A DNA stretch of 64,000 nucleotides from Siphlonurus alternatus (GCA_949825025.1 OX463785.1:21887971-21951970), one strand, 5' to 3'. Shown: positions 43,301 to 58,600, counted from the stretch's first letter. The notes: a model not told the origin generated them from the sequence alone. A program made the numbers and translations.

Positions 43301-46179
43301 AATACATTATTTATATTAAATTTTAAACTAATTTCCGTTACGAAATAAATTAAAGGATCAAATAATGCAGTTAAAAACATTAATACGTAGAATTTTTTTA
43401 ATTAGTATTGATTTTAATAGAAAGGTTGAAGAAAATATATTTTATTGAAACTCAATTCCAATTTATTGTATAACTATATCATAACCTAAAATAGAAATAA
43501 CTCAGTGGAAAATATTAGCAACAACAAGAAATATTGCGAGGGTATCTAATCTGTATCCTAATGATAGAAATTTCAAGTGCAGATAATGAAAATTGGGATG
43601 TGATTGTATAAGAAAAATGTGTCTGTAAAAAACAACATTGATCGTGAGGCAATTCTATCATGCAGTGAAGGGAGTTTTGCCTATCAAATGCTTTGAAAGT
43701 TCTATCATTTAAAAAAGTAACAATTATTATTATTATTTGGGGTTAGAGGGAAATAATATAGTTGGTTATTGTAGCAAAGCAATAGAAGATGAGATATTTT
43801 TATTAAGACAAGCAAGCAAAAGTTTGAACTGTTTGAAGTTATGTTTATGTTATTAATAGGTTTTTTAAGAGGTTGCTATTATAGCAATTAATTATGCCTG
43901 CTAAGTTATAATATTTGGTACTGGTCCTTCCAAACTGTATACTGTCATTTTAAATTTGACTTCATATATTTAATATTTCAAAATACATTTTCCAATGAAT
44001 GATAATGTAGAATTGCTTGAAATAATGTAATTTGGAAGTTGAAACAATTGTATTAAATTTCAATTGACATTAATTTATTAAAAATTTAATATTAATTTTA
44101 AATAAAAATATTACATAAAAAATATTATTAATTTTTTGTTATTAAAAAAAATTAACTTTGTTGTAAATAAAAAATATCCATATTGTTTTAAAGATATTAA
44201 AATTACCAACAAAACCGTAACTTATGTTTACCTCAATAAAACGCCAAATATTTAAAAACTCAAAAATTATAATTCCCCTTCAATAAATAAAGCGAATTAA
44301 ATTGGTACACAAATTTTTCTGGACCAGTCCATTTTGCAAGGTTCAGGGGGGTGACTAGGTGCTGGTACCGTGGACCTGATGATGGTTGGGTCCAAACTCC
44401 GGCGCGGGCGAAGGCGGCACGTCAACACTGCAGCTTGTCAACCCCAGGGGTGGAGGGGAGGGGGAGGGGGCCTGCAGCGTGATGGCCGGAACACACGATG
44501 ATACCGGCAGGTAAACTGTGAGCCGTAACAACACGACCCTTCATAACCCTCTTATTTACATGGAATCTGATCTGTACTGTTTTGGGTATATTTACATAAA
44601 TGGTATAATTTTAGTTAATGACATGAATGGACAACATACATGAATTTTTTCATTGCAGAAATGAATAGAGGGCAACAAATTTTGCTACTCTGAATTTTTT
44701 CAGATTTTTTTGAGACTCGGAACTATTTTTAAATAATGATTGAAAGTTCTGTAAGTTAAATTGGCACCCCTGAATCCTTAATAAAAAATATAGGACCGAC
44801 ACGCCTATTGACGCCTACAGGGGGCGTGGCCGCAGTTTCAATAATTATTTAAAAATAGTTCTGGGTTTCAAAAAATCTGAAAAAATTCAGAGTACCATAA
44901 TTTCGTACCCTCTATTCATTTATGTAATAAAAAAAATTGATCATGTATGTTTTCCATTGACATATTTTTAATATTAACCCTGGCATTACCAGTCTTCTTT
45001 GTTCCACGCTATATCAATTATAATTTATTTTTAAATTTCTTGAATAATAATAATAATAATAATAATATTTGTTTATTTGGGATAAATTACATTGTAGGGA
45101 ATAGGGAAAAAAAATAAATATAAAGATTGAAGCAATCTTTTGCACCTTTTTCCCGCTTAAAATAATTGTGGATCGTTTCGACCTCTCCTTCACCCTTGGC
45201 AATACTAGGGTTAAAACACCTGCATGGTTTTTGATTTTAATATACCTGTATATATATATATATATATATGTTGATTTTTTTTCTTTCCTTACTTTCTCTT
45301 GATTTGCAATTCGAAACATGCCTGCCCTTAAATTTAATTTTTGAGTTCGCTGAATCACTTCATTTTACTAAAATTGCCTATATCTGTTTATATTGTCTAG
45401 ATTGTATTCAAATAATTAGGAATCATGAAGTGACATTAGTGTTATATACAAAAAGAGGCAATAATTAATACATTAATATAAATTATACAGTGTTCAGGGA
45501 GTTTACTTTCTCCAATAACATAGTTAATTTAGAACGTATCTTTTATCTTCCATTTTCATTTCATTTTATATACAGTACAACATTTTGAATTTATAGTATA
45601 TACCTACAAAATACGCAAAATAAAATACAAAGAAACATCTTTTCAGTTAATTCATAGCATGACTAAAGGATATTTATTATAAATGAATTTTAAAATGTAA
45701 TATTTTGTTTATAAATATTTTAATGCAATATCAATTTACTATATTTAAATTTGCATAGGAAAAATTAATCAATTTTACATGATTGCACTTTAATTGCATT
45801 AATAAAAAAAATATATAAATTTAAAATACTATTTGTTATTTTTAAATTGTTTTATTTATAATTTACTATTAACATTGTTCACTCACCGATCATGCTGGGG
45901 TCATGGTCATGCAGCTCTAGCCCGTGTGGTATCGACGTGGAGTTGCAGTCGTCCGAGCCCCCCAGTCCGAGAACTACCGCCTGGTGGAACTCCAGCAGCT
46001 CGTCCCCGACCAGTTTGTGAACGAAGTTACTGGGCACCAGTCCTCTCCGACCGTCCAGTAACTCGCCGTCAAAGAAACCGTCCTGGAGAACATTTAGAGG
46101 TCATTCAACTTTGATCCTGACTAGTTTGAGGAGGAATATAGGCAAGAATATATTTTTTGCGTTGAAAGAGCTGTATTCG

Positions 46180-46276
<97 letters not shown>

Positions 46277-49200
46277 ATGTCCCACATCCACATAATATCA
46301 ATCCGAATTACTAATGTGGATTTTTTTATCGTGTTTTAAATGTAAAATGTTTTTAGTAATTAATAAAAATATTGAAATTGAGCGTTAAAGATGTAATGGA
46401 GAACAACTTTTGTGTGAGTGGCTCATTAATTCGCCAAATAGTAAAATCAAGAGGTAGGCATAAAAAAAAGATAAAACAGCCTTAAATGTATTCAACCTTT
46501 TCAGCTGACAAAACGAACAAATTGCATAACAAGCCAGGCGCAATCCTTATGGCTAGTCCAGTAATTAGCGGTTATAACTGATTGAGACCAATAATCTAAA
46601 CAGTTACTAGGAGGTGGCATACTGCAGCTAGAATGGACATAATTACAACCTCCCTGACTAGAGACTCACCTCGTCCATGTTGCCCCAGACCAGAAGGTAG
46701 TCCCCAGCGTTTATGGCCAGTTCGCCCTCAGGGTGTTCATTCGGAGACTGCTTGAAGGGGTCGTACGAGTATCTGCAAAATCACCAGTTAAAAAATGTGA
46801 TTGGGTATTTTTACTAATGTTTTTATTAAAGTTCTGATGCAATTTTTAAATTGTTTAAATGTTTAAAGAAATATTTTTCTGAATTTTTAGAAAAAATATT
46901 TATTACTGAAAATGAAAAACTAACATTGTACAATCCCCTGGATGTGTATTGAATCTAAATATCAGGTCAATTTAGATACATATGACCATGGGTGTACACC
47001 ATTTCTAAAATTCAGGGCTATAAAGAAACATATGTATACACTGATTCTAAATGGCAGGTGAATTAAGGTGCATCATTCTAACTCACTTGGCCATATAAAC
47101 GTAACAGCGGCCCTTGCCCGGGATGTCCAGCATGTCCAGGAGCTTGTTGTCAGTGATCAGCTGTTCGGTCATCAGCTGGCCGGGCATCGTGCCGTTCAGA
47201 AAACTGCCCGTGCCTGCAACAGTAAATTGTTTGTGTCACATTTCTCTTTGTCTACTGATCGTGGAGGAGTTCTGGAAATATGTAAATTTAATTTGAATAT
47301 ATTTTGTTGTTTAAATGTTCTTTTAATCAAATAAGGGAATTAATTTGTAATTAGTAACACATTCAGGGAGTTCTAATTGATCTAAATGTGCTGATTTTGT
47401 TTGTAAACTGGTGTATCACTCTTTACTATTATTGTACTGGATTATTTTATTTGTTATTTGTTAATTTCAGTATTTGTATGATAATTTGTTCTCATTGCTA
47501 AAAACTGATTGCCTATTTTCATTGCTAATTAGCTGCAATGTAATGTAGTACTGCTAATTATTTATTTACAATGTAATGAAATTTAACACATTTAAACTTA
47601 ATTTTGTTAAATACATGGTAACATTTTTTAAATATTTAAAATTACAAAAAAATTGAAATAATAAAATAATTATTTTAAAATAAAATTAAAATTATTTAAT
47701 ATTTTAATAATACTCACTATCTAATCCAAATTGTGTAGTAAACATAGAAGGTAAATTTCCAACAGCTGGTATTTTAGGCATCATTCTTGACGTTCCAGCA
47801 TTAGAGAAATGTGTAGGTAAGCTCGGAGCTGGTTGAACCATTGCTGTCATTCCTGTAGGCATCATCATACTAGTCCCCATATTTCCAGACATCTGTGACA
47901 TATTTGCTTGCTGCTGGGTCATCATTCCCGCCATCCCACTCGGTTGGTTTAACATTACGAACTGTCCGGGCATTACTGCACTCTGGTTCATTGGTAAAGA
48001 AGGTTGGTGGTGCGCAGTCGTCATATAGACAGTCTCGCAAGGGTTCATTCTCGCCTGAAGGTCAGCCATGGAGGTCGTGGGCATTCCTGGCGAGGAGACC
48101 ATACCAGGGGTGGAGGTCAGACCTGACATAGAGGTCACACCGGAGGAAGAGGAAGAATAGCCTGGAAGAATGAAAAATGGTTAGGAATCAGCTGTTTTAT
48201 GTAATATTGGGGGGGAAAAGAAGCTCCATCCAGAATTATCGTAATCGGAATTTGAAGTAATTTCCGTTCACTTGGTTAACTTAGCTACTTCTAGTAATCG
48301 GAAATTTTGAATTTTCTGATAGGATGATTAGATCCGTTCCGTTTTCGAAGGTTTTCGAAGCAATTCTGGACGGAACATAAAGGACAGTATTTTAATTTGC
48401 CGACTTTTTAATTGATAACATTTTATATTGACTATTAATTTGTTTTTGTATATTTTTAAAAAGGAGAGAACCCATACACAAGTTTATCAGTCAAATTAAA
48501 TTTGGATTAATTTCAGAATTGTTCATATTTGAATTTTGTTTACTAATTTTTAACAAAATAACTTTTTGGTTTTCAAGATTTAAAACACATTTTAGAAAAA
48601 AAATTAATAAATTTATTGAAACTAATTAAGATATTTTAAATGTAGAGTATGTTCTACACAAAACTAACATTTTATTTTATAACTAACATAGATCTTTAAT
48701 TTATCATAAGCAATTAATGAAGACACAATATCAATAAGTTTATCATGGGCACATGAGCAATAACATGTATATTGGAAATAGCAGCAAATCTATTCTAGCA
48801 ACTAGGCTAGCGATTGCTAAATTCAGAGGTTTGCAAAGAATTTGCATAGAGACGTTATAATGTTATAATATTAAAAACATCAGAAGCTTGGATGCGAAAA
48901 TCTGCTTGGTTTATGTATGGGCAAAAAGGATGCTTTATGCCTTTATGAAATTCATTTTTAATCAAACTCCCAAAAAATTACAAAATATGAAAAACTGTGA
49001 CGTGTAAAATTTGCACTAAGTACTACTAACTTTTTTGCTTTATCGCCTCTGACGTCACAGCGAATTTTAGAAACTATATTAGGGGTGTAAGAGATATAAA
49101 AAATTTGAAGACATTTAAACATACTACTACTAGGTCCTCTATTCATATATTTATTAATTTTATAATAAAATTAAATACAAGTTGACTAATTCAATATTAG

Positions 49201-52200
49201 GTTAAAATGGAGTAGTTATATAAAATTTCAAGCATTTTCATGTAAATATTAAAAGCCAGAGAAATATTTTTGTCTCTTTTTGCAAATATTTTTGCAAACC
49301 TCCGAGTCTACATATAAAAATTCAGGAGCATGCGCTTTCACTGCACCTAAAAAAGCAAAAAAGAGGATAAAATCTGCAAATGTAAATAATTATTATTAGG
49401 TTTCAAGTATCAGTTTTATCTAAAATATCATGCTAACTATGCCAGAATGAACCATTGAGCATTCACAATTAATTAACAAAATGCAATTAACAATGTTATA
49501 TAAAAACACTTATTATTTAAAAATACGTAAAGCATTTATTCTAGCATAGTTCTAAAACTGCTAGAACGTTTTTGTAGTTATTGTTTTCTACAGGAACATG
49601 TAGGCACGGGTCAGAAACGTTTTTTTATTTCTCTGCAGGAAAATTTTTCAGATGGTTTTTTGATTACGGGATTGATGGGATTTGAAGCAGGGAAGGGATT
49701 GCGAGTTATTTAATTATTATGAATATCTAAACAGTAAATTGCTAATGAACAGTTTAATGTTAATTATTATTATTAACCCCAATTTAATAATTATTTCTTA
49801 AATGTTTAATTTTATTTCAATTCTTAATATTATGTCTTAAAAACTACTATTTTATTTCAACTTTCTGTATTTAGAGTATAATATAGCAGGATGTGCAAAT
49901 TATGTACAGTGCTTTCCATAGAACCTTTTCCCACCAATTTGTAGTGTTTCAAAGCTTTAATTGTCACAGCTCTTGTAATATAGCAAGCATTGTTCACAGA
50001 GTTTTCAAAAGCATTAGTTTTCAAATAAAAAAACTGTACATAATTTACATAATGCATTTTAATTTCATAACTTTAATGAAGTCTGTTTTTTTATCTTTTT
50101 ATCAAGTTTAGAAATATAACTTCACACATTAAAATGAGTCTGTTTTGCATTAGTCATATATTTCATAATTGTATATCAGTCATTAGTGCATTACACCATC
50201 AAAAAATAATAATGTAAACGATTAATTGTAAGTGTAAAGTATGAAGTGCTAATTAGAATTTATTGGGTGTCAAGTTTTAAATTTCAAATTTTCTTTCGGT
50301 ATTTTCAATGGTATTTTTAATCTGAATTTTCATATTAGTGTCAGCTTAATTCTAAATTATAATACTTTTTTAGAAAACACAAACATATCAGACAAAAATT
50401 ATTTTTTATTTTATTATATCACATAATTTAGTGCAACTTAACAAAATTGACTATGTTATGAAACTAAAATGCACCTTTAAATCTTGCTGTATGTATCTAA
50501 AACAAAACCATACTTGTCGTATGAATGTCATATTGGTCTTGATATGTTTAAAGAAGACAAGCAGTTTACATTGTCTCCAACAATAACAATATATAATACA
50601 CATGAGCCGTTGAAATTAAATTGACACAGTGCATAATATGCCATCGTAAGAGAAAATTAAAACTGCAGATTTTTTTTTATTAAAGTCTTCTCAATGTTTA
50701 TAAATAAAGGATTGTTGATAAATGTCCGTTTGGTGAAGTAAACAACAATTGTTAATGTTTATTGGAAATGACAGTCAATTAAATAGTGCCATCATTGCCA
50801 ATACGTTCTGTGTTATGGTGGACAAATGCGGGTAATACACCATCCAATGATTAACAATGAAATAGATTTAATCATACAGACTTTTACAACAATTATTTAT
50901 TTAAAACCATTACGTATAGATAAAACAATTTCTAATTCGTGTATTCTTTTAAATCCCAAATATAAAACTAATTTAATAAAAAAAAATATATATCCTACTT
51001 AAAAATTTAGCAAGCCAAATATTACATTACTAAATCTAAATTAATTGATTTTGTTATTAACAAAACTTACGAGGCGCCCGATCCCTGAAGGTAACGTGGT
51101 GAGGGACTTTGAGGTTAGAAGGATGATGGTGTTTCTTGGTACGATGGTGATGAGAGGAGGGTGGTTTTGGTAGCAGGGCGTGGCGAGTATGAGGGTGGGA
51201 CGGAGGATATGAGGGTTCATCAGAGGACGGGTATTGTTGATCATGAAGATGGTACTGTTGTTGTTGTTGTTGTTGCTGGTAAGCGTCAACATCTGAAATA
51301 AGTACTAGTTAATGTGGCATGCACAACTTAAAAATAAACCTTAAGATCCATCAAGAAAAAAAAATGTACACTGCGCGTCATAATTAATTAGGTTTTAATC
51401 ATATTCATAATGTCCTCGAATATTGGTTGAGTGTTTATATGTTTATAATGAAGGATTTAATCCAAATTGAAATAATTTTCTTATTTTATTCACTTTTCAC
51501 GACTATCCTTGTCTATTTTCTTCCTATTTTGTACTATTTTTATGAAAAAAAGATGATAAAAGACGAAATTAAGTATTCTTTTCCTCCTATTAAGCAAAAA
51601 ATGTTTGAAAAATTATCCTCATTTTGAGCAAGGAAGAGACAATATTTTTTTTTACGTAAAAAGACGTAATAAAACTAAGGTTTAGACGTGCAAAGGATGA
51701 GTTGAAGACGTATTTTTTCAACTAGAAAACTGTCCCGATGCGAGCCGAGTATCTCAGACCATAACCTAAATTAATTAATATGACGACCAGTGTTTAGATC
51801 AAAATAATGTCCCTGACCCCACAGGACATTCCATCTTTATAATTTTGTTTCGTTTTGTGAGTCATCGTATTATTTTTTGCCACTACGATCTGTTAAACAC
51901 AAATTTTGCAATTTTGTTGTTATATATTTTTTATCCGAGACTTCATCAGAAATTTTTATTTTAAAATTGTAAATTAAATTTCAATCAAGGAATAATGTCG
52001 TCTGCTGAAGCAATTACTGTATTTCTTCTCATATACAATACTTTTCTCATTCATATTTTAAATAATTTAATTTGGCAATAAAAACATTAAATAATTAAAT
52101 TTATAATTATTATAAATTAAATTGAAAACAAACTATAAAATGTATAAAAATATTTGTAAAAACAAATAATTTATTTCCAAAATTCTATTTATTATTAAAT

Positions 52201-52599
52201 ATAATAAACAAAGTAAAATTCTTACCTTTGTTAAATTATACAGTATTTAAATAAGTTTAAAAAAATATATTTTAAAACTTTATTTAATCGTATTATTATG
52301 AAAAATTATACCATTTTTTTTTAAATATTTACATAAAATACAAATTTAAAAATTTCTATACTTAATTTTTAACATGCCAACAATTAATTAAAATATTAAA
52401 TCTTTAAACATACCTATAGTTGATCTTGATTTATCCAATTCAGCTAATATTCTATTATCTTGTTCAATTTTAGCCATAATTCTATCAACTTCAGTTTCAT
52501 GTCTTTGCGGTTGTTGTTGAGATGTTGATTGTTGTTGTAAGTTCGTTGTTGATGTACCTCCCATGGAAGAAGAATGATGATGTTGTTGCGATGTTGACG

Positions 52600-52630
<31 letters not shown>

Positions 52631-55600
52631 ATTAGTCACTGTAGTAGAATAACCTATGTTGTTTATGTGATAAGGATGGGTTGTATGGTGGGAAGAAGGT
52701 TGTTGATATTCTGATGTTGATGACCATTGCTGTCTATTATCAAGTTGATAATCATTTGTATTATAATTTACTCTAGTATGAGGTGGACTTTGACGAAATG
52801 GTTTATGAGGATTATTCATGCTAACATGCTGAGCAGAATATAAATTTTGATGATGATGATGATGATATGCTAATTATAATTAATTAATTTTCATAAAAAG
52901 GAATTTTAATTAATAGGTAAAGGAGATTTTTAGGATTTAAGGATAATAATTTTTTTTGTTAAAAAGAAAAAAACAAATAACAAAAAAGCATTAAAAGCAA
53001 TACTCATGCTGCAAAATAATTTTTTTTTGTATTTTTTTTTATAATAAAAAATGCAGCTTATATATTAATTAAAGCAATTTGATATAATTATTTTGAAAAG
53101 TGTATTTTTGTGTATTCAATTATATTGTGATTTTTTTTTATTTGAAGAACATTCATATAGATTTTTAATTAGAAGTGTATATAGATTATGAATGCTCTAA
53201 AAATATTAATGAATGCGTGTTGAATTTGTGATGTTTTGGTGAAAAAAATAAAGGAAAGAAGTTTTTTTAGCTAACATGCATAACAGAAAGAAAAATAGTA
53301 GAAAATGGTGCAGTATTTAATACACTTAGAACACTAAAAAAACATTCAAAATTTACATGAAGTTGTGTTAATTACGTCAATTGTTGAGACTCCGTCCACC
53401 ATTTTCTTAAAATTTGTTATTACTTCTATTTAGAACAGATTTATCATCAATGAAGATCTTACGTTATTTTTACTTCCAAAGGTACAAAATTCTGATATTA
53501 TTTAAAAAAAAAATCTTATTTCTTACACTTTCTTGTGTGAATCATTTTCAGGCTTAAAAGCATCAGACTATCTAACCTCCCCCCTTTCCCTTACCCCCGT
53601 ACCCTCAAACTTAGGTGATACCAATTATCAAGGACTAGGTATATGTATACTATGACAGTGGCTTTATATTTGAACTAACCCCAACTGCTCATGAACTTGA
53701 CTTAGCAGTACTTTCGTATAATTTTGAAGGTCCTCAGGGAATTATCTTTCGTTAATTTTACTTAAACTTACGTAGTTAATAAAATTGTTCAGAAAAAATA
53801 AAACCATAAAAATCTTGTACGCTTTCCATTATTGATTTATTAAATTTTTATATTCTAAATAGAAGTAGTTGATAGAGATAAGAAGCATCAGCGACTAAAG
53901 AAGCCGAGAGAGAGAGAGAGATAGAGAGAGTACACCCACAGATATTAGAAACCAACTGGATCATTTGTTATAAAAAGTAACGTATACAAAAAAAAGTAGC
54001 AGATAAAACTGTTAGTTTAAAATATAGAAGAACATTAAAGTTAGGATATTAACATTTTTTAGAAATAAAATTTTGAAATTCTTGTTAATTTACTGATCAA
54101 ATTAGTGTAAATAATATATATTGAAATAGTAGCTCGTATAAAAATATATAGACCTCTGGAGGGTGTTCAAATACTGCCACTTATTTACGTGACGTGTGAC
54201 GCATACGAACACCTGTTAATTTTTGGCGTATAACATCAGGCAAATTCTTAAATGGTGGTATTTGAACACCCCCCTAATATAGAAATAAGACATTATTGCC
54301 AAATAATCGCCACAAAAGACAATCAATGAACCTTATATTTTAATTACAGGTGATGAAACAAAAGTGTAAAAGAGTTTTATTATTCAAATTTACTTGGTAA
54401 AACAGACAAGCCTGCAATATTCCTTCAAATCCCCCCTAAAAATGACCTCAAATCATAAAACAACCCTACATTAATTTCCAGTTGGTCTCAAATTTGACTA
54501 TAGTTTGAACTACCTGGTGAGGAAGTGGGTAGGGCGGCCAGCATTGCTGCTGCCAACTGGTGTTCTAAAGAGTTGTTTCCTTGGTCGCCTAGCAGTAGTG
54601 GTGAACAGCCAAACTTGAGTAGTGGAGCCGTGGCCGAGCTCAGGAGGGACTCTGCTCATGCAAGCAAGCCAAGGATGGTGCAAAACTAGCCGGTACATGG
54701 AGTAAATAATCGCATCGCATAAAAGCTTATATAGTCAAATTTAATTGAATTTCCCGCCGGAAGTAGCCGGAAATCTGATCATCTCGTTCATGTCCGATTT
54801 TTGTACTTAAGCAAACAAGTTAGCCCTCTTATTGTAAAGCTCTCTGTAAAATTTCAAACTCCAAATGCAAACAGGAAGGACAGAAACCTCTTACTTCCGG
54901 CTACTTCCAGCGGGAATATTAAATTAATTTAACTTTATTTTCCCTCCGCCGGAATATCTGTCAATTATGATCGTTTAGTCATCAACTTTGAAAATTTCCC
55001 TTTGGGACTTTGTTAATCAATATGCCTCATAAGATAATCCAGGGCATGGTAATCAACAAGGCTGCAGGTGAGAAAAATTCAAAGGTAACGAGTGTACATA
55101 TAATAATGAGCTGTCTATGTCAAGCGAGTGCAATGGACAAACTATACAGATTTTCAATGACATATTTAAATACAGGATATGATTCAATTTTCAATTTTTT
55201 TCATATTTTTTTTTAACCCTATAACAACCTCAAAATCAAAGGAAAAGACTTCATAGTTGTGCAAAGTTTTTCCCTATTCTTGCATGTTAAATATTGGTAT
55301 GACAATAACGTCACATCATTTTGCAGCATTATTTTAAGGGTTTTAGAGAATTTAAAAAATTGAAAATTTTTGACAGGACATAACGTGTATCTAAATACAC
55401 ACAGTATAAAATAAAAAATCATTAACAAAATTTTTCTTCTTTATCGATTAAAGCTCATAATTACACTCATTTTATTTAGCAGACAGCTCATTGTTGCACA
55501 CGATCATGATAGCTCATTTTATTTGTGAATATTTTTGGTGGGAAAATTTGAAAAAAAAAATATATATATACAATGTATTTATATATATTGACTTATTAAA

Positions 55601-58600
55601 AGCTTCAATTTTTCAACAGCCATTAAGCTTTTTACAATTAGCATTGCTTTTATTATATTTACAATTATTACACTGAACAAATAATAGGTTAAATCAAATA
55701 CAATGTTTACATAGTTCATATTATGTTCAACCATTAATAATTTTTTCAGTGTATTAATATTACTCCATGTACTGATGCTATGTACTACAGCTTCAATCTT
55801 CTAATAATATTATAATATTGCTAAATTTAGATATATATATTATAATAAATAACAGTAGCACAATATAAAAAAAAGCATATTATGCAAGAGTGAAAGCATG
55901 AATATCATTCTTAAAATTGTGATTACATTGATATACACTACTCGCCTTTAAAAAATTCATTATTAAATATGACAGTAGCTTCGATTGGAATCGATACTAA
56001 TGCCATTTTGTCAGTTAAGGAAAATTTCTAAGGCAAGAAGTGTAATATGATTGTGCTAATATTACCAAAAAGATAACACATAAATAATAGGGTTTAAACA
56101 AGCAAGTCACTTTAGGGTAAAATATTTTGGATCTAAAGTGGCTAATCTAACGAACTGTCACTAAAAAAAAAAAGAAAGTTCAGTAGTAAGACTCAAAAAG
56201 GATAATTCTAGTGAAGAGGAAGGAATCTATACAACTAGGTACAAGTTCAAAATAGTTACATCATGTTTGAACAAGTACATTAAGCCTAAATGTGGGTAAT
56301 GTTTTGTCGTGTTGTTCATAATTATTGGTAGAATATTTCAAACTAGTGCATTTTAGTAAATTATTTTTGTTTTCAATAGCATTGATTTTAATAAATTTGC
56401 TTTGTAAGCTCTACAATTTTAATGCTTGATAAAAGTTATATAAAAATTACACACTAGTTTAAAATATAATAATACACTAAATTCTAACATGTATTTACAT
56501 ACATTATAATAGCTTGAAATTTGATATTGTTTAAATATTATTTTAAAAATAATAATAAATTATATTATTATTAATTATTTTAGAAAATAGACAATAATGG
56601 TTGCATTTTTTTATTTCATAATTAGAAAATATACATTAAATTAAGCTTTTCTGAATTTTTTCAGATTTTTTGGAGTGCGGGAACTAATTTTAAAAAAATA
56701 TTTAAAATGTCTGAATTAGGGTGGTACACCTGATGGGACAACCGTGACGTCATCGACAGCCAATCACAGCAGCCGTGACATCATCAACAGCCAATCACAG
56801 CACGACAAATGACGTCACGGTTGTCCCATCAGGTGTACCACCCAAATTCAGGTATTTTAAATATTTTTTTAAAATTAGTTCCCGCACTCCAAAAAATCCG
56901 AAAAAATTCAGAAAAGCATAATTTTAGGTATATTTTCTAATTATGAAATAAAAAAATGCAACCATTATTGTCTATTCCTTAACTTCTTAGATTTTTTTTA
57001 AATTAAATACTGTAACTTAATAATAATTTTGCTCATAACTATCAAACAAGAATTTACGATTAATTATTGTCTCAACTAAATTAATTATGTTATTGAATTA
57101 CAAGAACAGTATAATATATATTTAGTTGTAAAAATCGCGATATCATTTCGCCCTAAAGATAGACAACTTCTTCAAGTCTCAAAAAGCAAAAGGTTAAACT
57201 TTTTAACTCCCAGAAGGTGGGGAGTTTTATATTTAGCTCTTTTTGATGCTGAGGGAGTTTCTTAATTTTACGACGACATGATAAAGTAATGGACAACCTA
57301 TATGACGTTTTTATTGCAGAATTGGAGGGTAAAACTTTTGAGTTTTTTCACAATCCAGGAATTAATTTTAAAATAGTATTGAAAGGTACTAACCACTAAT
57401 AGGATAGAACCTAAATGCTAAAAGCAGGGGGCGATATTTGAATAATTATTTTAATTGTAATTTAATTGTTAAAACTGAAAAATTCTTATTTATAAATACC
57501 CGTTATTCATCAATAAAATAAGTCAAACAAGTTATCCATTGTCTGAAGACACTAAAAAAGTCCTTCCTTCCTTAAAAATGTATTAAATTTGTCACTTCAT
57601 CCTACTTACCAGGGGTTGAGGTTCCAGATTCAGGAGAGGTGGGCATATCAGTTAACGTCCCCGCCCTCTGTAATCTCCAGTTATTGGGCGAGCCCTGGGG
57701 AAGGGCCTTGGTGGGGGTCATGGGGGCGCTGGAGGGCTGGGGAGGCACCCTCGAGCTACCCTGCTGAAGGTTGCTGCGTTTGATGGCGGCCATCTCAAGC
57801 AGCAACTCTTCGTGGCGAACATTTTGAAGCTCTGTTTTCTTTTCAAGCTCACGTATTTTAGACTGCAAGTAAATTTTTTGAGAAGTATTAGTTTTGTGGG
57901 CAATTTTAAATTGTACATTTTAGACTGCAAATATAATTACTGTGAAGGATTAGTTTTTGTGAGTATTTCTAAATCATCATATATTTTAGACTGTAAATTT
58001 AATTATTGTGCAATTTAATATTAGTTTTGTGGGCAATTCTAAATTATACTTTTTGACTGCAAAAGTAATTATTGATTCATTGTGAAATTTAATTTTTGTG
58101 GGTAATTCTAAATGATACCTTGTAGATATATGTTTATAATTTTAATAATTCCACGTAAGGGTGTAAAAGAATAAAGGTATGGGGTGAGGTTCAAGGTCCA
58201 CTCTTCACGAAACCGTATAGGGAAAGGATGCATAAAAGACGAGAACGAGAAAATTCCTTTTTGCGGGCATTGCTAAGTTGTTATTCTTCCTGGCATATTT
58301 GTCTAATGTAACTGAGGAATAGAGGAAACCTTTTTCAGGATGGTCGGTGATATTCAATGCTTTGAACATTAATTAATGCAAATTAAAGCATAATTTAAAA
58401 AAATTATTAAGCAGAGTGACATATTAAATTATTTTGTTCTGTTATAATTTTAAATGTCTAACTTTTGCTGCTTATTCTTTTAATCCTTCCTGTATTAAGT
58501 TCAGTAGTAATAACATGATTTGAGATGTTAATTGATGGTTCCACATAATAAAAAATAATTAATCTGATCAGCTTCCAATGGGAGTTCGTAATTATGATAA

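Larger units (their letters stand above)
44516..45886. other. Rbp: intron 12
   Basis: 1.4 kb. Family A element, then TTAA-type element T; AT-rich remainder from 45220 to 45886 with nothing recognised. Confidence 0.75.
48162..51070. other. Rbp: intron 8
   Basis: 2.9 kb. Family N element just inside, a family G-like stretch at 48950-49140, and from 49150 to 51070 AT-rich sequence with no signal. Confidence 0.75.
54652..57609. other. Rbp: intron 5
   Basis: 3.0 kb. Family S, G, U, C and A-like elements in succession; 55530-56580 is AT-rich with nothing recognised. Confidence 0.75.

Noticed and set aside
46101..46314. Ile/Tyr repeat ORFs on both strands
   Set aside because: AT dinucleotide array translated in several frames.
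54650..54653. Alternative acceptor two bases away at exon 6 (AGAG)
   Set aside because: Use of the second AG would shift the frame of exons 6 onward.
57589..57783. Plus-strand ORF with Trp/Gly-rich sequence
   Set aside because: Antisense shadow of exon 5.
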